Notes: generated by a model not told the origin, from the letters alone. Shown: positions 20,641 to 28,994, numbered from the stretch's first letter. The stretch: 64,000 nt of DNA from Pseudomonadota bacterium (GCA_018241765.1 JAFEDD010000005.1:1-64000); one strand, 5' to 3'. Made by a program: numbers and translations.

Positions 20641-22371
20641 TCAATCGGGGCGTTGCGCCTTGGCTTCGTACATGCGGGCATCGGCGGCACGGACCAGATC
20701 GTCGAGCGTCACGCCATCGTCGGGGCACCGCGCACCGCCGCACGAGGCGCCCGAGCGCAGCGTGACGTCGCCCACCGTGATCGGCTGCGCGAGGGCGGCG
20801 CTGAGCTGCCGCATGCGCGCATCGAGCGTCGCGGCGTCGTGCAGCCCCGGCAGCATCAGCACGAACTCGTCACCGCCGTAGCGACCGAGGATGTCCTCGT
20901 TGCGCAGCGTCGAGGCGATCCGCCTGGCGATGATCGCAAGCACGGCGTCCCCCACGGCGTGACCGTGCGCGTCGTTGATCGACTTGAAGCGGTCGAGGTC
21001 GATGAAAACGACGGCGAATGGCGCCCGCTCGCCAACGCTCTGATGTTCGCGGTACGCCGCCACCCGCTTCTCGAACGTCGTGCGCGTCAGCGCCCCGGTC
21101 AGCGGATCGACCAGCAAGCCCTCCTTGAAGTCCTCCATCGCCCGCGCGATGACGCCGAGTTCGTCGCGCCGACCGCGGAACAGGCGCTCCGGCGACTGCC
21201 CGCGCGCGAGCAGCCGGGTCGCCTCCGACAAGCGCTGCACGTCGCCGCTGATGCGGTGGGTGATCCACAGCCCGCTGGCGATGGCGAGCCCGATGGCCAC
21301 CAGCGCAATCAACACGTTCTGAATGATCGTGCGCTGCACATTGCCCATGTGATCGGCGCGCGGAATGGCGACCACCATCGTCCAGTCGAGCCCGGCGCCG
21401 TCGCGCTGCGCCGTCGCGCTCATGTGCACGCGGCCGTTCGGGCCGTCGAGGGAGTGGCGGGCGATCTCGATGCCGCGCACGACATCGAGCGAGCGCTCGC
21501 GCGGACTTTGCAGCGCGGCCCACGCCGCGCGCACCAGCGGGTTGCTGCTTTCGCTGGCATGCAGCCGCGTCGGCCGCCCGTTGTCGCTGCCGAACAACTG
21601 ATCTCCTCCGGAACTCGCGATCAGCGAACCATCGCGCTCGACGATGAAGGCGACGCCGGTGCGGCTCACCTGCAACCCGCGCACGAAGTCGGTCAGCGCG
21701 GTGAGTGCCACGTCGGTGGCCACCACGCCGCGCTGCACACGCTGCGGCGTGAACACCGGCTTCGCCAGCGTCACCGTGAGCGCCCGCGTGGTGTAGTCGA
21801 CATACACCGAAGACCACGTCAGCATGCCGCGCTGCGCCGCCTCCTTGAACCACGGTCGCACGCGCGGGTCGTAGCCGTCGCTGCGCAGCAGCCGGCTGCG
21901 CTCGCCCGGCCCCTCGGTGGCGAAGATCGAGCGCTGCGGCGCATTCGCTTCACGCCAGCGCACCTCGTAGTCGTGCTCGCTCTTGCGTTCGAGGCCGACG
22001 AACTCGCCCTCGTGCGAGCCGTAATAGATGTAGCTGCCCGCCGTCGGGAACAGATTCAGCGCGATCCACATGCGCCGCTCGAAGTCCCCGAGCGTCGCGG
22101 GCACGAGATCGGTTCGTCCCACGCCGTCGTTGCCGCTCGTGGCCAGTTCGGGCACGACGGCGTTCAGCATCACCGACGAGCTCGCCAGATGACGGCTCGT
22201 GGCCTGCGTCACCCGGTTGGAAATGTCGAGCAGCAGTTGCTCGGAGAGCTCGTCGACGGCGCGCAGGCCGGTCTGATACGACAGCAGCGAGATCGACGCC
22301 GCCACCAGAATGACGACGCCGACGAAGGGCACGAGCAACGCAGCGCGAAGCGAAGAAAACAGTCGTGGCAT
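20641..22371 (-). CDS. Membrane diguanylate cyclase with extracytoplasmic dCache-type sensor
   Basis: A 576-residue cyclic-di-GMP synthase. An N-terminal helix (LLVPFVGVVILVAASISLL) and a second helix (IIQNVLIALVAIGLAIASGLWI, about residues 345-370) bracket a periplasmic sensor of about 300 residues of Cache type. A HAMP-like segment follows, and then the GGDEF domain begins with DPLTGALTRTTFEKRV. The active site GGDEF is intact (RYGGDEFVLML), and the RxxD inhibitory site (RNED) is present five residues before it, so product feedback inhibition is expected. No EAL domain is seen. It is encoded between lolA and serA on the minus strand; its signal is unknown. Confidence 0.94.
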   Translation of the reverse strand: MPRLFSSLRAALLVPFVGVVILVAASISLLSYQTGLRAVDELSEQLLLDISNRVTQATSRHLASSSVMLNAVVPELATSGNDGVGRTDLVPATLGDFERRMWIALNLFPTAGSYIYYGSHEGEFVGLERKSEHDYEVRWREANAPQRSIFATEGPGERSRLLRSDGYDPRVRPWFKEAAQRGMLTWSSVYVDYTTRALTVTLAKPVFTPQRVQRGVVATDVALTALTDFVRGLQVSRTGVAFIVERDGSLIASSGGDQLFGSDNGRPTRLHASESSNPLVRAAWAALQSPRERSLDVVRGIEIARHSLDGPNGRVHMSATAQRDGAGLDWTMVVAIPRADHMGNVQRTIIQNVLIALVAIGLAIASGLWITHRISGDVQRLSEATRLLARGQSPERLFRGRRDELGVIARAMEDFKEGLLVDPLTGALTRTTFEKRVAAYREHQSVGERAPFAVVFIDLDRFKSINDAHGHAVGDAVLAIIARRIASTLRNEDILGRYGGDEFVLMLPGLHDAATLDARMRQLSAALAQPITVGDVTLRSGASCGGARCPDDGVTLDDLVRAADARMYEAKAQRPD

Positions 22372-22554
22372 GACGAGAGGGGCGTGGCTGGGCGGCGCGC
22401 CGCCGGATCGCGAGCGCTCGGGTGGCGTCGGCTGTCGCGGGCGTTCACATCACGCCGCATGGAGCGGCGCCGGATGCGCGCGAATGTGCAGCGCACGTTG
22501 TATCAGATCGCGCGGCGCCGCGCGGTCATGCCGTTCGCATATCGAAGCGGCGCA

Positions 22555-23784
22555 TCAAAAGAGCACGCGGCTGCGCAGCGTTCCCGGCACGCGCGCCAGC
22601 CGGTCGAGTGCCAGCTCGGAATAGGCGGCATCGATGTCGATGACGACATAGCCGATCTTCTCGTTGGTTTGCAGATACTGCGCGGCGACGTTGATGTTCG
22701 CCTCCGAAAAGATGCGGTTGATTTCGGAAAGCACGCCCGGCACATTGCGATGCACGTGCAGCAGCCGATGCTTGCCGGCATGGGCCGGCAGCGCCACTTC
22801 CGGGAAATTCACCGACGACGTGCTGGTGCCGTTGTCGCTGTACTTGATCAATTTCTCGGCCACCTCGACGCCGATGTTCGCCTGCGCCTCGATCGTCGAA
22901 CCGCCGATGTGCGGCGTCAGCAGCGCGTGATCGATGCCGCGCAGCTCCGACTCGAAGGTGTCCGTGTTGCCTTTCGGCTCCTGCGGGAACACATCGATCG
23001 CCGCGCCCAGCAGCCGCCGCTCGCGCAGCGCCTCCGCCAGCGGCTCGATCTCGACCACGCTGCCGCGCGAGGCGTTGATCAGCACCGCCGTGCGCTTCAT
23101 CATCGCCAGCTCCCGCGCCCCGATCAGCCAGCGCGTCGAGGGCAGCTCCGGCACGTGCAGCGACACCACGTCGCTGGTTGCCAGCAGTTCGTGCAGGTCG
23201 GGCAACTGCCTCGCATTGCCCAGCGGGAGCTTGGTCACCACGTCGTGGAACAGCACGTGCATGCCGAGCGCCTCGGCCAGCACACTGAGCTGCGTGCCGA
23301 TCGAGCCGTAGCCGACGATGCCAAGCGTCTTGCCGCGGATCTCGAAGGCATCGGTCGCTGATTTCAACCAGCCACCGCGGTGCGCCACGGCGCTCTTCTC
23401 GGGCACACCGCGCAGCAGCAGGATCGCCTCGGCCAGCACCAGTTCCGCCACCGAGCGCGTGTTCGAGAACGGCGCATTGAACACCGCGACGCCGTGCTCC
23501 CGCGCCGCGTCGAGATCGACCTGATTGGTGCCGATGCAAAAGCAGCCGACGGCCACCAGCTTGTGCGCGGCGGCGAATGCCTCCGACGTCAGTTGCGTGC
23601 GCGAACGGATGCCCACGAAATGCGCGTCCGCGATCTTCTCGTGCAGCGCGGCACCGCTCAATGCGCCCGGCAGCGATTCGATATTGCGATAGCCCGCGGC
23701 CCGCAACGCACGCAGCGCCGACTCGTGGACGCCCTCCAACAACACAAAGCGAATCTTGTCCTTGTCGAGAGAGGTTTGGCTCAT
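22555..23784 (-). CDS. serA: D-3-phosphoglycerate dehydrogenase (serine biosynthesis)
   Basis: It catalyses the first committed step of serine synthesis, 3-phosphoglycerate to 3-phosphohydroxypyruvate, using NAD. At 409 residues it matches the E. coli-type (short) enzyme. Seen: N-terminal KIRFVLLEGVHESALRALRAAGY, the NAD-binding GIVGYGSIGTQ, catalytic Arg in INASRGSVVE, the catalytic His in LLTPHIGGSTIEAQ and a C-terminal ACT domain (RNVPGVLSEINRIFSEANINVAAQYLQT) that binds serine for feedback inhibition. The gene is transcribed divergently from rarA. Confidence 0.95.
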   Translation of the reverse strand: MSQTSLDKDKIRFVLLEGVHESALRALRAAGYRNIESLPGALSGAALHEKIADAHFVGIRSRTQLTSEAFAAAHKLVAVGCFCIGTNQVDLDAAREHGVAVFNAPFSNTRSVAELVLAEAILLLRGVPEKSAVAHRGGWLKSATDAFEIRGKTLGIVGYGSIGTQLSVLAEALGMHVLFHDVVTKLPLGNARQLPDLHELLATSDVVSLHVPELPSTRWLIGARELAMMKRTAVLINASRGSVVEIEPLAEALRERRLLGAAIDVFPQEPKGNTDTFESELRGIDHALLTPHIGGSTIEAQANIGVEVAEKLIKYSDNGTSTSSVNFPEVALPAHAGKHRLLHVHRNVPGVLSEINRIFSEANINVAAQYLQTNEKIGYVVIDIDAAYSELALDRLARVPGTLRSRVLF

Positions 23785-23886
23785 GGTGCGAATTCGTGAC
23801 GGAAAACTTGCTCATTTTGGCCGGGCGACACACCATCCTCATCGCCGTCATGGCCTTTGCCGCTGCGCCACTAGAATGTCTGCGCC

Positions 23887-25182
23887 ATGGCGACCGTGCA
23901 TCCCGACTCCGCCGCGCCGCTGACGGCCCCGCTCGCCGAGCGCCTGCGTCCGCGCTCGCTCGCCGACGTCGTCGGGCAGCGCCACCTGCTCGGCGACGGC
24001 AAACCGCTCGCCAACGCCATCGCCGCGCGAGCGCTGCACTCGATGATTCTCTGGGGGCCGCCCGGCGTCGGCAAGACCACGCTGGCGCGGCTTCTGGCCG
24101 ACGCGCTGGACGTCGAAATCATCGCGCTGTCGGCCGTGATGGCCGGCATCAAGGACATTCGCGACGCCGTCGAACGCGCGCAGATGTCGCGCGACCAGTT
24201 CGGGCGGCGCACCCTCATCTTCGTCGACGAGGTCCATCGGTTCAACAAGAGCCAGCAGGACGCGTTTCTGCCGCACGTCGAATCAGGGCTCTTCACCTTC
24301 ATCGGCGCCACCACCGAGAACCCCTCGTTCGAAGTCAATTCGGCGCTGCTGTCACGGGCACAGGTCTATGTGCTCGAAGCGCTCGACCACGACGCGCTGG
24401 GCATCATGTTCGAGCGCGCGATGGCAATGCTCGGCGCCATCTACACGGTGGACGACGACGCGCGGCAATTGCTGATCGACTACGCCGACGGCGATGGTCG
24501 GCGCTTCCTCAATTCGCTCGAACAGCTCGACATCGCGGCGCACGCCAAGAAGGCACGCAGCATCGGTGTCGACTTCGTCAAGGGCGCGCTCACGCGCCCC
24601 CGTGCCCGCTTCGACAAGGGCGGCGAGCAGTTCTACGACCTCATCAGCGCCTTGCACAAAAGCGTGCGCGGCAGCGACCCCGACGCCGCACTGTACTGGT
24701 TTTGCCGCATGCTCGAAGGCGGCACCGATCCGCTCTACCTCGGTCGCCGCATGATTCGCATGGCGAGCGAAGACATCGGGCTCGCTGACCCGCGCGCGCT
24801 CGAAATCACGCTGAACGCCGTGGCCGCGTTCGAACGTCTGGGTTCTCCCGAAGGCGAACTCGCGCTGGCCGAAGCCTGCATCTTCCTCGCCGTCTCGGCC
24901 AAGAGCAACGCCGTCTACACCGCCTACAAAAAAGCACGCGTCGCTGCCGCCGAAAGCGGCACGCGTCCGGTGCCGCTGCGCCTGCGCAACGCCCCCACAA
25001 AGCTCATGAAGAGCCTGGGCTACGGCGAAGGCTACCGCTACGCGCACGATGAAGCCGGCGGCTTCGCGGCGGGCGAAACGTACTTCCCGGATGACATGAA
25101 GGTGCAGCGGTTCTACGAGCCGGTGGATCGCGGGCTTGAAGCCAGGATTCGGGAGAAACTCGACGCCCTGCGTAAGCTCTGA
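23887..25182 (+). CDS. rarA: Replication-associated recombination protein A (RarA/MgsA AAA+ ATPase)
   Basis: A clamp-loader-like ATPase acting at stalled replication forks. The 431-residue protein has an N-terminal PLAERLRPRSLADVVGQRHLLG, Walker A GPPGVGKTTLA, Walker B LIFVDEVHRF, sensor 1 GATTENPSFEVN and the C-terminal tetramerisation region ending GETYFPDDMKVQRFYEPVDRGLEARIREKL. A diverged second copy of this 3' end lies 3.8 kb downstream (28995-29120), so the chromosomal rarA end has been duplicated or replaced. A TAGAAT box lies 9 bp before the ATG. The usual downstream neighbour serS is 20.7 kb away. Confidence 0.96.
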   Translation: MATVHPDSAAPLTAPLAERLRPRSLADVVGQRHLLGDGKPLANAIAARALHSMILWGPPGVGKTTLARLLADALDVEIIALSAVMAGIKDIRDAVERAQMSRDQFGRRTLIFVDEVHRFNKSQQDAFLPHVESGLFTFIGATTENPSFEVNSALLSRAQVYVLEALDHDALGIMFERAMAMLGAIYTVDDDARQLLIDYADGDGRRFLNSLEQLDIAAHAKKARSIGVDFVKGALTRPRARFDKGGEQFYDLISALHKSVRGSDPDAALYWFCRMLEGGTDPLYLGRRMIRMASEDIGLADPRALEITLNAVAAFERLGSPEGELALAEACIFLAVSAKSNAVYTAYKKARVAAAESGTRPVPLRLRNAPTKLMKSLGYGEGYRYAHDEAGGFAAGETYFPDDMKVQRFYEPVDRGLEARIREKLDALRKL

Positions 25183-25276
25183 GCTGCGGCCCGTTTGCTC
25201 AAAGCACCGATCATCGGCATCGACTTGGGTAAGCGTAAGGTAAAATATCTCCTATTCGTCTTACTTTCGGTGTCGC

Positions 25277-25540
25277 ATGAATCTTTCGCGTCTTTCCAGC
25301 AAAGGTCAACTTGTCATTCCCAAAGCGGTGCGCGCGTGGCCGCCCGGTACTGAATTCTCAGTGATTCGCACCGATGATGGTTTGCTGTTGACTCCTGTTG
25401 CCACAATTAGCGCGACCACGGTTGATGCGGGTTTTGGCGTGCTTGCCGGGATCGCCCGCGCTCGCCAAAAACCTACGGGCGACGATGATGCGGCGCTGCT
25501 AGCTGCGCTGCGCAAGGACGACGAAGCTAGCAAGCGATGA
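25277..25540 (+). CDS. vapB: VapB-type antitoxin, AbrB/MazE-like DNA-binding domain (first pair)
   Basis: An 87-residue antitoxin. The N-terminal swapped-hairpin AbrB motif reads SRLSSKGQLVIPKAVR ... FSVIRTDDGLLLTPV; the C-terminal part (residues about 45-87, rich in Asp/Arg/Ala) should wrap the toxin. Its stop overlaps the toxin start (ATGA at 25537). GTAAG and CTTAC half-sites flank the presumed promoter at about 25235-25264, a plausible site for autorepression by the complex. It is the first gene after rarA, at the left end of the accessory module. Confidence 0.9.
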   Translation: MNLSRLSSKGQLVIPKAVRAWPPGTEFSVIRTDDGLLLTPVATISATTVDAGFGVLAGIARARQKPTGDDDAALLAALRKDDEASKR

Positions 25541-25932
25541 TCGCACTCGACACCAACGTCGTTCTGCGTTACCTGCTCAACGACGATGTGCGGCAGAGCC
25601 AAAGGGCACGCGCACTTCTGTCCAGCGGCGAGCGCTTCTCGCTACCCATCACCGTTGTGCTCGAAGTGGCTTGGGTGCTGCGCAGTTATGGTGCGGATGC
25701 AAACGCTGTGGCGCTCGGGCTGCGCACGCTACTGGGGCTGCCGGAGCTAGCCGTTCAGGAGCGCGACGCGGTCGTCCGCGCGCTCGCGTGGCAGGCGCAC
25801 GGCATGGACATTGCCGACGCGTTGCACTTGGCGCTTTCGCATCACAGTTCGCAGTTCAAAACGTTCGACAAGAATTTAGCCAAGGCGGCAAAGCGAGTTG
25901 CAGCAAAACCGATGGTCAGCGCACCCGATTAA
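25537..25932 (+). CDS. vapC: VapC-type PIN-domain ribonuclease toxin (first pair)
   Basis: A 131-residue PIN-domain toxin, expected to cleave RNA when not bound by its antitoxin. Acidic metal-binding residues are visible: Asp in MIALDTNVVLRYLLNDD, Glu in VVLEVAWVLR, and Asp in GMDIADALHLAL and TFDKNLAK. It overlaps the antitoxin by 4 bp. A palindromic element with 18-bp inverted repeats begins at the first base after its stop codon. Confidence 0.92.
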   Translation: MIALDTNVVLRYLLNDDVRQSQRARALLSSGERFSLPITVVLEVAWVLRSYGADANAVALGLRTLLGLPELAVQERDAVVRALAWQAHGMDIADALHLALSHHSSQFKTFDKNLAKAAKRVAAKPMVSAPD

Positions 25933-26112
25933 GGAAACGCTGAACAAGTCGCCGGCGCGCATCGCATCCGCGTTTTGGGCGCCGGCACGCATTCCGGTGC
26001 ATTGCTTCGTCGGAAATGCTCGCCATAGCTACGGCTACGGCTACGGCTACGGCTATGGCTGGGCTGTGCCGTCCTTCGCGCGCTGCATCGCCAGGACTTG
26101 TTCAGCGTTTCC
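25933..26112. mobile_element. MITE-like element with perfect 18-bp terminal inverted repeats
   Basis: GGAAACGCTGAACAAGTC (25933-25950) and its exact reverse complement (26095-26112) bound a 180-bp non-coding unit. The interior contains a hexamer tandem repeat (GCTACG x4 then GCTATG, 26028-26057). No transposase is encoded, so it would be a non-autonomous element. It directly abuts the vapC stop codon. An obvious target-site duplication is not seen at the ends. Confidence 0.75.
26028..26057 (+). repeat. Hexanucleotide microsatellite (GCTACG)n
   Basis: Four copies of GCTACG followed by one GCTATG, inside the 180-bp inverted-repeat element. Short tandem runs of this kind can change copy number by slippage. 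It lies about 190 bp upstream of the DUF1566 gene, outside any convincing gene. Confidence 0.8.
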
Positions 26113-26242
26113 CCTTGAAGGGTGGCTCGGTACACAGTCCGCGCCCGCAGGTTGGTTGCATACGCACTGTTGCGGACGCGCGGCTGAGCTTGCTAGACTC
26201 GCGCGCACCCTACAGCCATCCACCCCGACCGTGGCCCGCATC

Positions 26243-27085
26243 ATGCTCAGTCAGCTTGTTACCAACCGCGTAGTCCGCCGCGCCCCGGCGCTGCTCAGCG
26301 CCGCATGGGCGTTCATCGTGCTGCTGGCGGCACCGGGTATCCACGCCCAAACCCGCCCACTCAACGACACCGGGCAGACCCAGTGCTTTGATGCGACCAA
26401 TGCCCCCGTCGCGGTCACTCAAGCCAATTGCGGCGACAGCGCCGCCCGTCCGCGGCAAGACGCCCGCTACGGGCGCGACGCTCAGGCCGCTGCGGGCACG
26501 CTCAGCAAAATCGGCGCAGGCGCGGCAGGCTTTGATTTCACCAAAATCGCCAACAACGGCAGCACGCTGCCCGCCAGCGCCACACTCGGCAGCAACCCCG
26601 CCGACTGGGCCTGCACCAAAGACAACGTCACCGGCCTGATCTGGGAAGTCAAAACCACGAGCGGTCTGCGCGACGCCGCACACACCTACACCTGGTATTC
26701 GACCGACGCCACCACCAACGGCGGCAACGCAGGCACGGCGGGCACCGACACCTGCGGCGGCACACTCGCCGCCGCGCCGTACAACAACCAGTGCAACACA
26801 CGGAATTTCACCGCCGCCGTCAACGCGGCCATGCTCTGCGGCGCGAATGATTGGCGCATGCCCACAGAGAAAGAACTGCTCAGCATCGTGCATGCGGGGG
26901 CGGTCAACCCGAGCATCGATAGCGCTTACTTCCCAAATGCCCCGGTCGGGTACTGGTTTTGGACCCGCTCGACTTACGCGGCGAACCCGGCCTTCGCGTG
27001 GATTGTCGACTTCGACGTTGGCGTTTCCAATGCCGACCTTAAGAGCTACAACTACGCCGTCCGGTTGGTGCGTGGCGGACAGTAA
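26243..27085 (+). CDS. Secreted DUF1566 (Lcl C-terminal, C-type-lectin-fold) protein, candidate hypervariable target
   Basis: A 280-residue exported protein. The start at 26243 (GTG at 26231 is an alternative) yields a signal peptide ending IHA-Q. The C-terminal DUF1566 domain shows DNVTGLIWEVKT, NDWRMPTEKELLSIVHAG, YWFWTRSTYAANPAFAWIVDFD and the terminal NYAVRLVRGGQ, directly before the stop. The last 99 bp are a variable segment paired with one in the next gene (see findings): the two differ only at first and second codon positions, mostly where one copy has adenine. DUF1566 domains are known recipients of diversity-generating retroelements, and a C-terminal location is the standard one. 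Likely role is surface ligand binding. Confidence 0.85.
   Translation: MLSQLVTNRVVRRAPALLSAAWAFIVLLAAPGIHAQTRPLNDTGQTQCFDATNAPVAVTQANCGDSAARPRQDARYGRDAQAAAGTLSKIGAGAAGFDFTKIANNGSTLPASATLGSNPADWACTKDNVTGLIWEVKTTSGLRDAAHTYTWYSTDATTNGGNAGTAGTDTCGGTLAAAPYNNQCNTRNFTAAVNAAMLCGANDWRMPTEKELLSIVHAGAVNPSIDSAYFPNAPVGYWFWTRSTYAANPAFAWIVDFDVGVSNADLKSYNYAVRLVRGGQ
26984..27082 (+). other. Candidate DGR variable region VR1
   Basis: 33 codons at the 3' end of the first DUF1566 gene. Compared with 27712-27813 there are 14 base differences plus one codon indel. None is at a third codon position, and 13 involve an adenine in one of the two copies. The last 30 bp (TACGCCGTCCGG onward, 27053-27082) are identical in both, as expected of the invariant 3' portion next to an initiation-of-mutagenic-homing site. 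Confidence 0.6.
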
Positions 27086-27117
27086 TTTGACTCTTGGTCT
27101 GCATTGGCGAGGTCACT

Positions 27118-27216
27118 GTGGCTCGGTATGACCATCTGCCGATATGGCGTACTGCGATGGAGCTTGCCGTGGCTGTTGAATCCGCCGTGGCGCATTTTCC
27201 GCGCGCGCATCGCTAT
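27118..27216 (+). pseudogene. Avd-like / four-helix-bundle (23S rRNA IVP family) fragment
   Basis: A GTG start at 27118 opens MARYDHLPIWRTAMELAVAV, continuing ESAVAHFPRAHRY. This is the N-terminal helix of the four-helix-bundle family that includes the Avd accessory protein of diversity-generating retroelements (typical form: YDHLPI..A..L...... FPR.HRYTLG). The homology stops at Tyr 27216; the remaining ~80 residues are missing. The frame stays open and runs into the next DUF1566 gene. A purine-rich GGCGAGG precedes the start. It appears to be a truncated relic; a full-length Avd would be about 115 residues. Confidence 0.55.
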
Positions 27217-27261
27217 CCGCGCGTACTCAACTCAAACCTTAACCATCAAAAGGTCATCGCC

Positions 27262-28992
27262 ATGCCTGCCAGTCAATCTCTCGCGCGATCGGTGTCGCGT
27301 CGCTGCCTGCACGCCGCTGCAGCCGTCCTTGCCTCGTTGGCATTGACGCACGCCGCCTTTGCGGCCACCTGTTCCGGCAACCTTGGCGCGAGCACCACGC
27401 CGACCAGTGATTTTGTGGTGAACGCCAACGGCACGGTGACCCACACGCCCACAGGCCTGATGTGGAAGCAATGCAACGAAGGTTTGAGCGGTCCGGCTTG
27501 CGCCATCAGCACGGTGAGTCCTCAAGATTGGCCCACCGCATTGACCACCGCGCGCAACAGCACGTTTGCCGGATACACGGATTGGCGCTTGCCGACCAAA
27601 CAAGAGCTTGAGTCGCTGGTGGATAGCACCTGCTTCAGTCCCGCGATCAATGACACGGTGTTTCCGGCGACAGTTGCTGACTGGACGTGGACGAGCACAA
27701 CCTTCTTCGGCGACCCGGCCTTCGCGTGGGTTGTCGGCTTCAACGATGGCAATTCCCTTGCCGGCAATAAGAGCGGCAACCGCTACGCCGTCCGGTTGGT
27801 GCGTGGCGGACAGTCCTTTGACGCTTTGGCGGCGTTAGCCGCGCAGACCCTAACGTTTGGCGCAGCGCCGAGTGGTGTCGTGGCCGGTGGCTCGGCGACC
27901 GTTGCCGCGACGAGTGCCAGCCCGAATTCGGGCAACCCAATCAGCTACAGCAGCCTGACGCCCGCCGTGTGCAGCGTGAACGCGAGCACCGGTGCGGTCA
28001 GCGCACTGACGGCAGGCACCTGCACCATCGCCGCCGATCAGGCGGGCAATGCGAGCTACGCGGCGGCGGCGCAGGTGACGCAAAGCTTCACCATCATTTT
28101 GGCGGCGCAGACCCTAACGTTTGGCGCGGCGCCGAGTGGTGTCGTGGCCGGTGGCTCGGCGACCGTTGCCGCGACGAGTGCCAGCCCGAATTCGGGCAAC
28201 CCAATCAGCTACAGCAGTCTGACACCCGCCGTGTGCAGCGTGAACGCGAGCACCGGTGCGGTCAGCGCACTGACGGCAGGCACCTGCACCATCGCCGCCG
28301 ATCAGGCGGGCAATGCGAGCTACGCGGCGGCGGCGCAGGTGACGCAAAGCTTCACCATCATTTTGGCGGCGCAGACCCTAACGTTTGGCGCAGCGCCGAG
28401 TGGTGTCGTGGTCGGTGGCTCGGCGACCGTTGCCGCGACGAGCGCCAGCCCGAATTCGGGCAACCCAATCAGCTACAGCAGCCTGACACCCGCCGTGTGC
28501 AGCGTGAACGCGAGCACCGGTGCGGTCAGCGCACTGACGGCAGGTACCTGCACCATCGCCGCCGATCAGGCGGGCAATGCGAGCTACGCGGCGGCGGCGC
28601 AGGTGACGCAAAGCTTCACCATCATTTTGGCCGCGCAGACCCTAACGTTTGGCGCAGCGCCGAGTGCTGTCGTGGTCGGTGGCTCGGCGACCGTTGCCGC
28701 GACGAGTGCCAGCCCGAATTCGGGCAACCCAATCAGCTACAGCAGTCTGACACCCGCCGTGTGCAGCGTGAACGCGAGCACCGGTGCGGTCAGCGCACTG
28801 ACGGCAGGCACCTGCACCATCGCCGCCGATCAGGCGGGCAATGCGAGCTACGCGGCGGCGGCGCAGGTGACGCAAAGCTTCACCATCAGCGCGGCGGTCG
28901 TGCCTGCGCTTGACTGGCAGGCGTTGTTGGCGCTGGCGCTTTTGCTCGTTGTCGCCGGATCGATGCGCTTGCGTTTGCGTCGTCAGCGTTGA
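27262..28992 (+). CDS. Secreted DUF1566 protein with four identical Ig-like repeats and IPTL-like C-terminal tail
   Basis: A 576-residue exported protein starting at 27262 (preceded by AAAAGG). A signal peptide (MPASQSLARSVSRRCLHAAAAVLASLALTHAAFA) leads to a DUF1566 domain (HTPTGLMWKQCNEG, YTDWRLPTKQELESLVD, WTWTSTTFFGDPAFAWVV ... YAVRLVRGGQ). Four 88-residue repeats follow, each with AAQTLTFGAAPS, YSSLTPAVCSVN, GTCTIAADQAGNASYAAAAQVTQSFTI; similar modules occur in the kelch protein at 52092. The tail VPALDWQALLALALLLVV ... RLRLRRQR is IPTL-CTERM-like and probably a sorting or anchor signal. The variable segment 27712-27813 is internal rather than C-terminal, which is unusual for a retroelement target. 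Confidence 0.85.
   Translation: MPASQSLARSVSRRCLHAAAAVLASLALTHAAFAATCSGNLGASTTPTSDFVVNANGTVTHTPTGLMWKQCNEGLSGPACAISTVSPQDWPTALTTARNSTFAGYTDWRLPTKQELESLVDSTCFSPAINDTVFPATVADWTWTSTTFFGDPAFAWVVGFNDGNSLAGNKSGNRYAVRLVRGGQSFDALAALAAQTLTFGAAPSGVVAGGSATVAATSASPNSGNPISYSSLTPAVCSVNASTGAVSALTAGTCTIAADQAGNASYAAAAQVTQSFTIILAAQTLTFGAAPSGVVAGGSATVAATSASPNSGNPISYSSLTPAVCSVNASTGAVSALTAGTCTIAADQAGNASYAAAAQVTQSFTIILAAQTLTFGAAPSGVVVGGSATVAATSASPNSGNPISYSSLTPAVCSVNASTGAVSALTAGTCTIAADQAGNASYAAAAQVTQSFTIILAAQTLTFGAAPSAVVVGGSATVAATSASPNSGNPISYSSLTPAVCSVNASTGAVSALTAGTCTIAADQAGNASYAAAAQVTQSFTISAAVVPALDWQALLALALLLVVAGSMRLRLRRQR
27712..27813 (+). other. Candidate DGR variable region VR2
   Basis: 34 codons in the DUF1566 domain of the second gene, paired with VR1. 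Codon pairs (VR1/VR2) such as ATT/GTT, GAC/AAC, GTT/AAT, AAT/CTT, CTT/AAT and GAC/GGC are all explicable by changes at adenines of a shared AAT/AAC-rich template. Flanking codons are identical, including wobble positions. The 30-bp constant end is 27784-27813. Confidence 0.55.
27844..28899 (+). repeat. Four tandem 264-bp repeats within the second DUF1566 gene
   Basis: CAGACCCTAACGTTTGGCG recurs at 27844, 28108, 28372 and 28636, exactly 264 bp apart, with only scattered single-base differences among units. Each unit encodes 88 residues. The near identity points to recent expansion and makes copy-number change by recombination likely. Confidence 0.95.
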
Positions 28993-28994
28993 CG

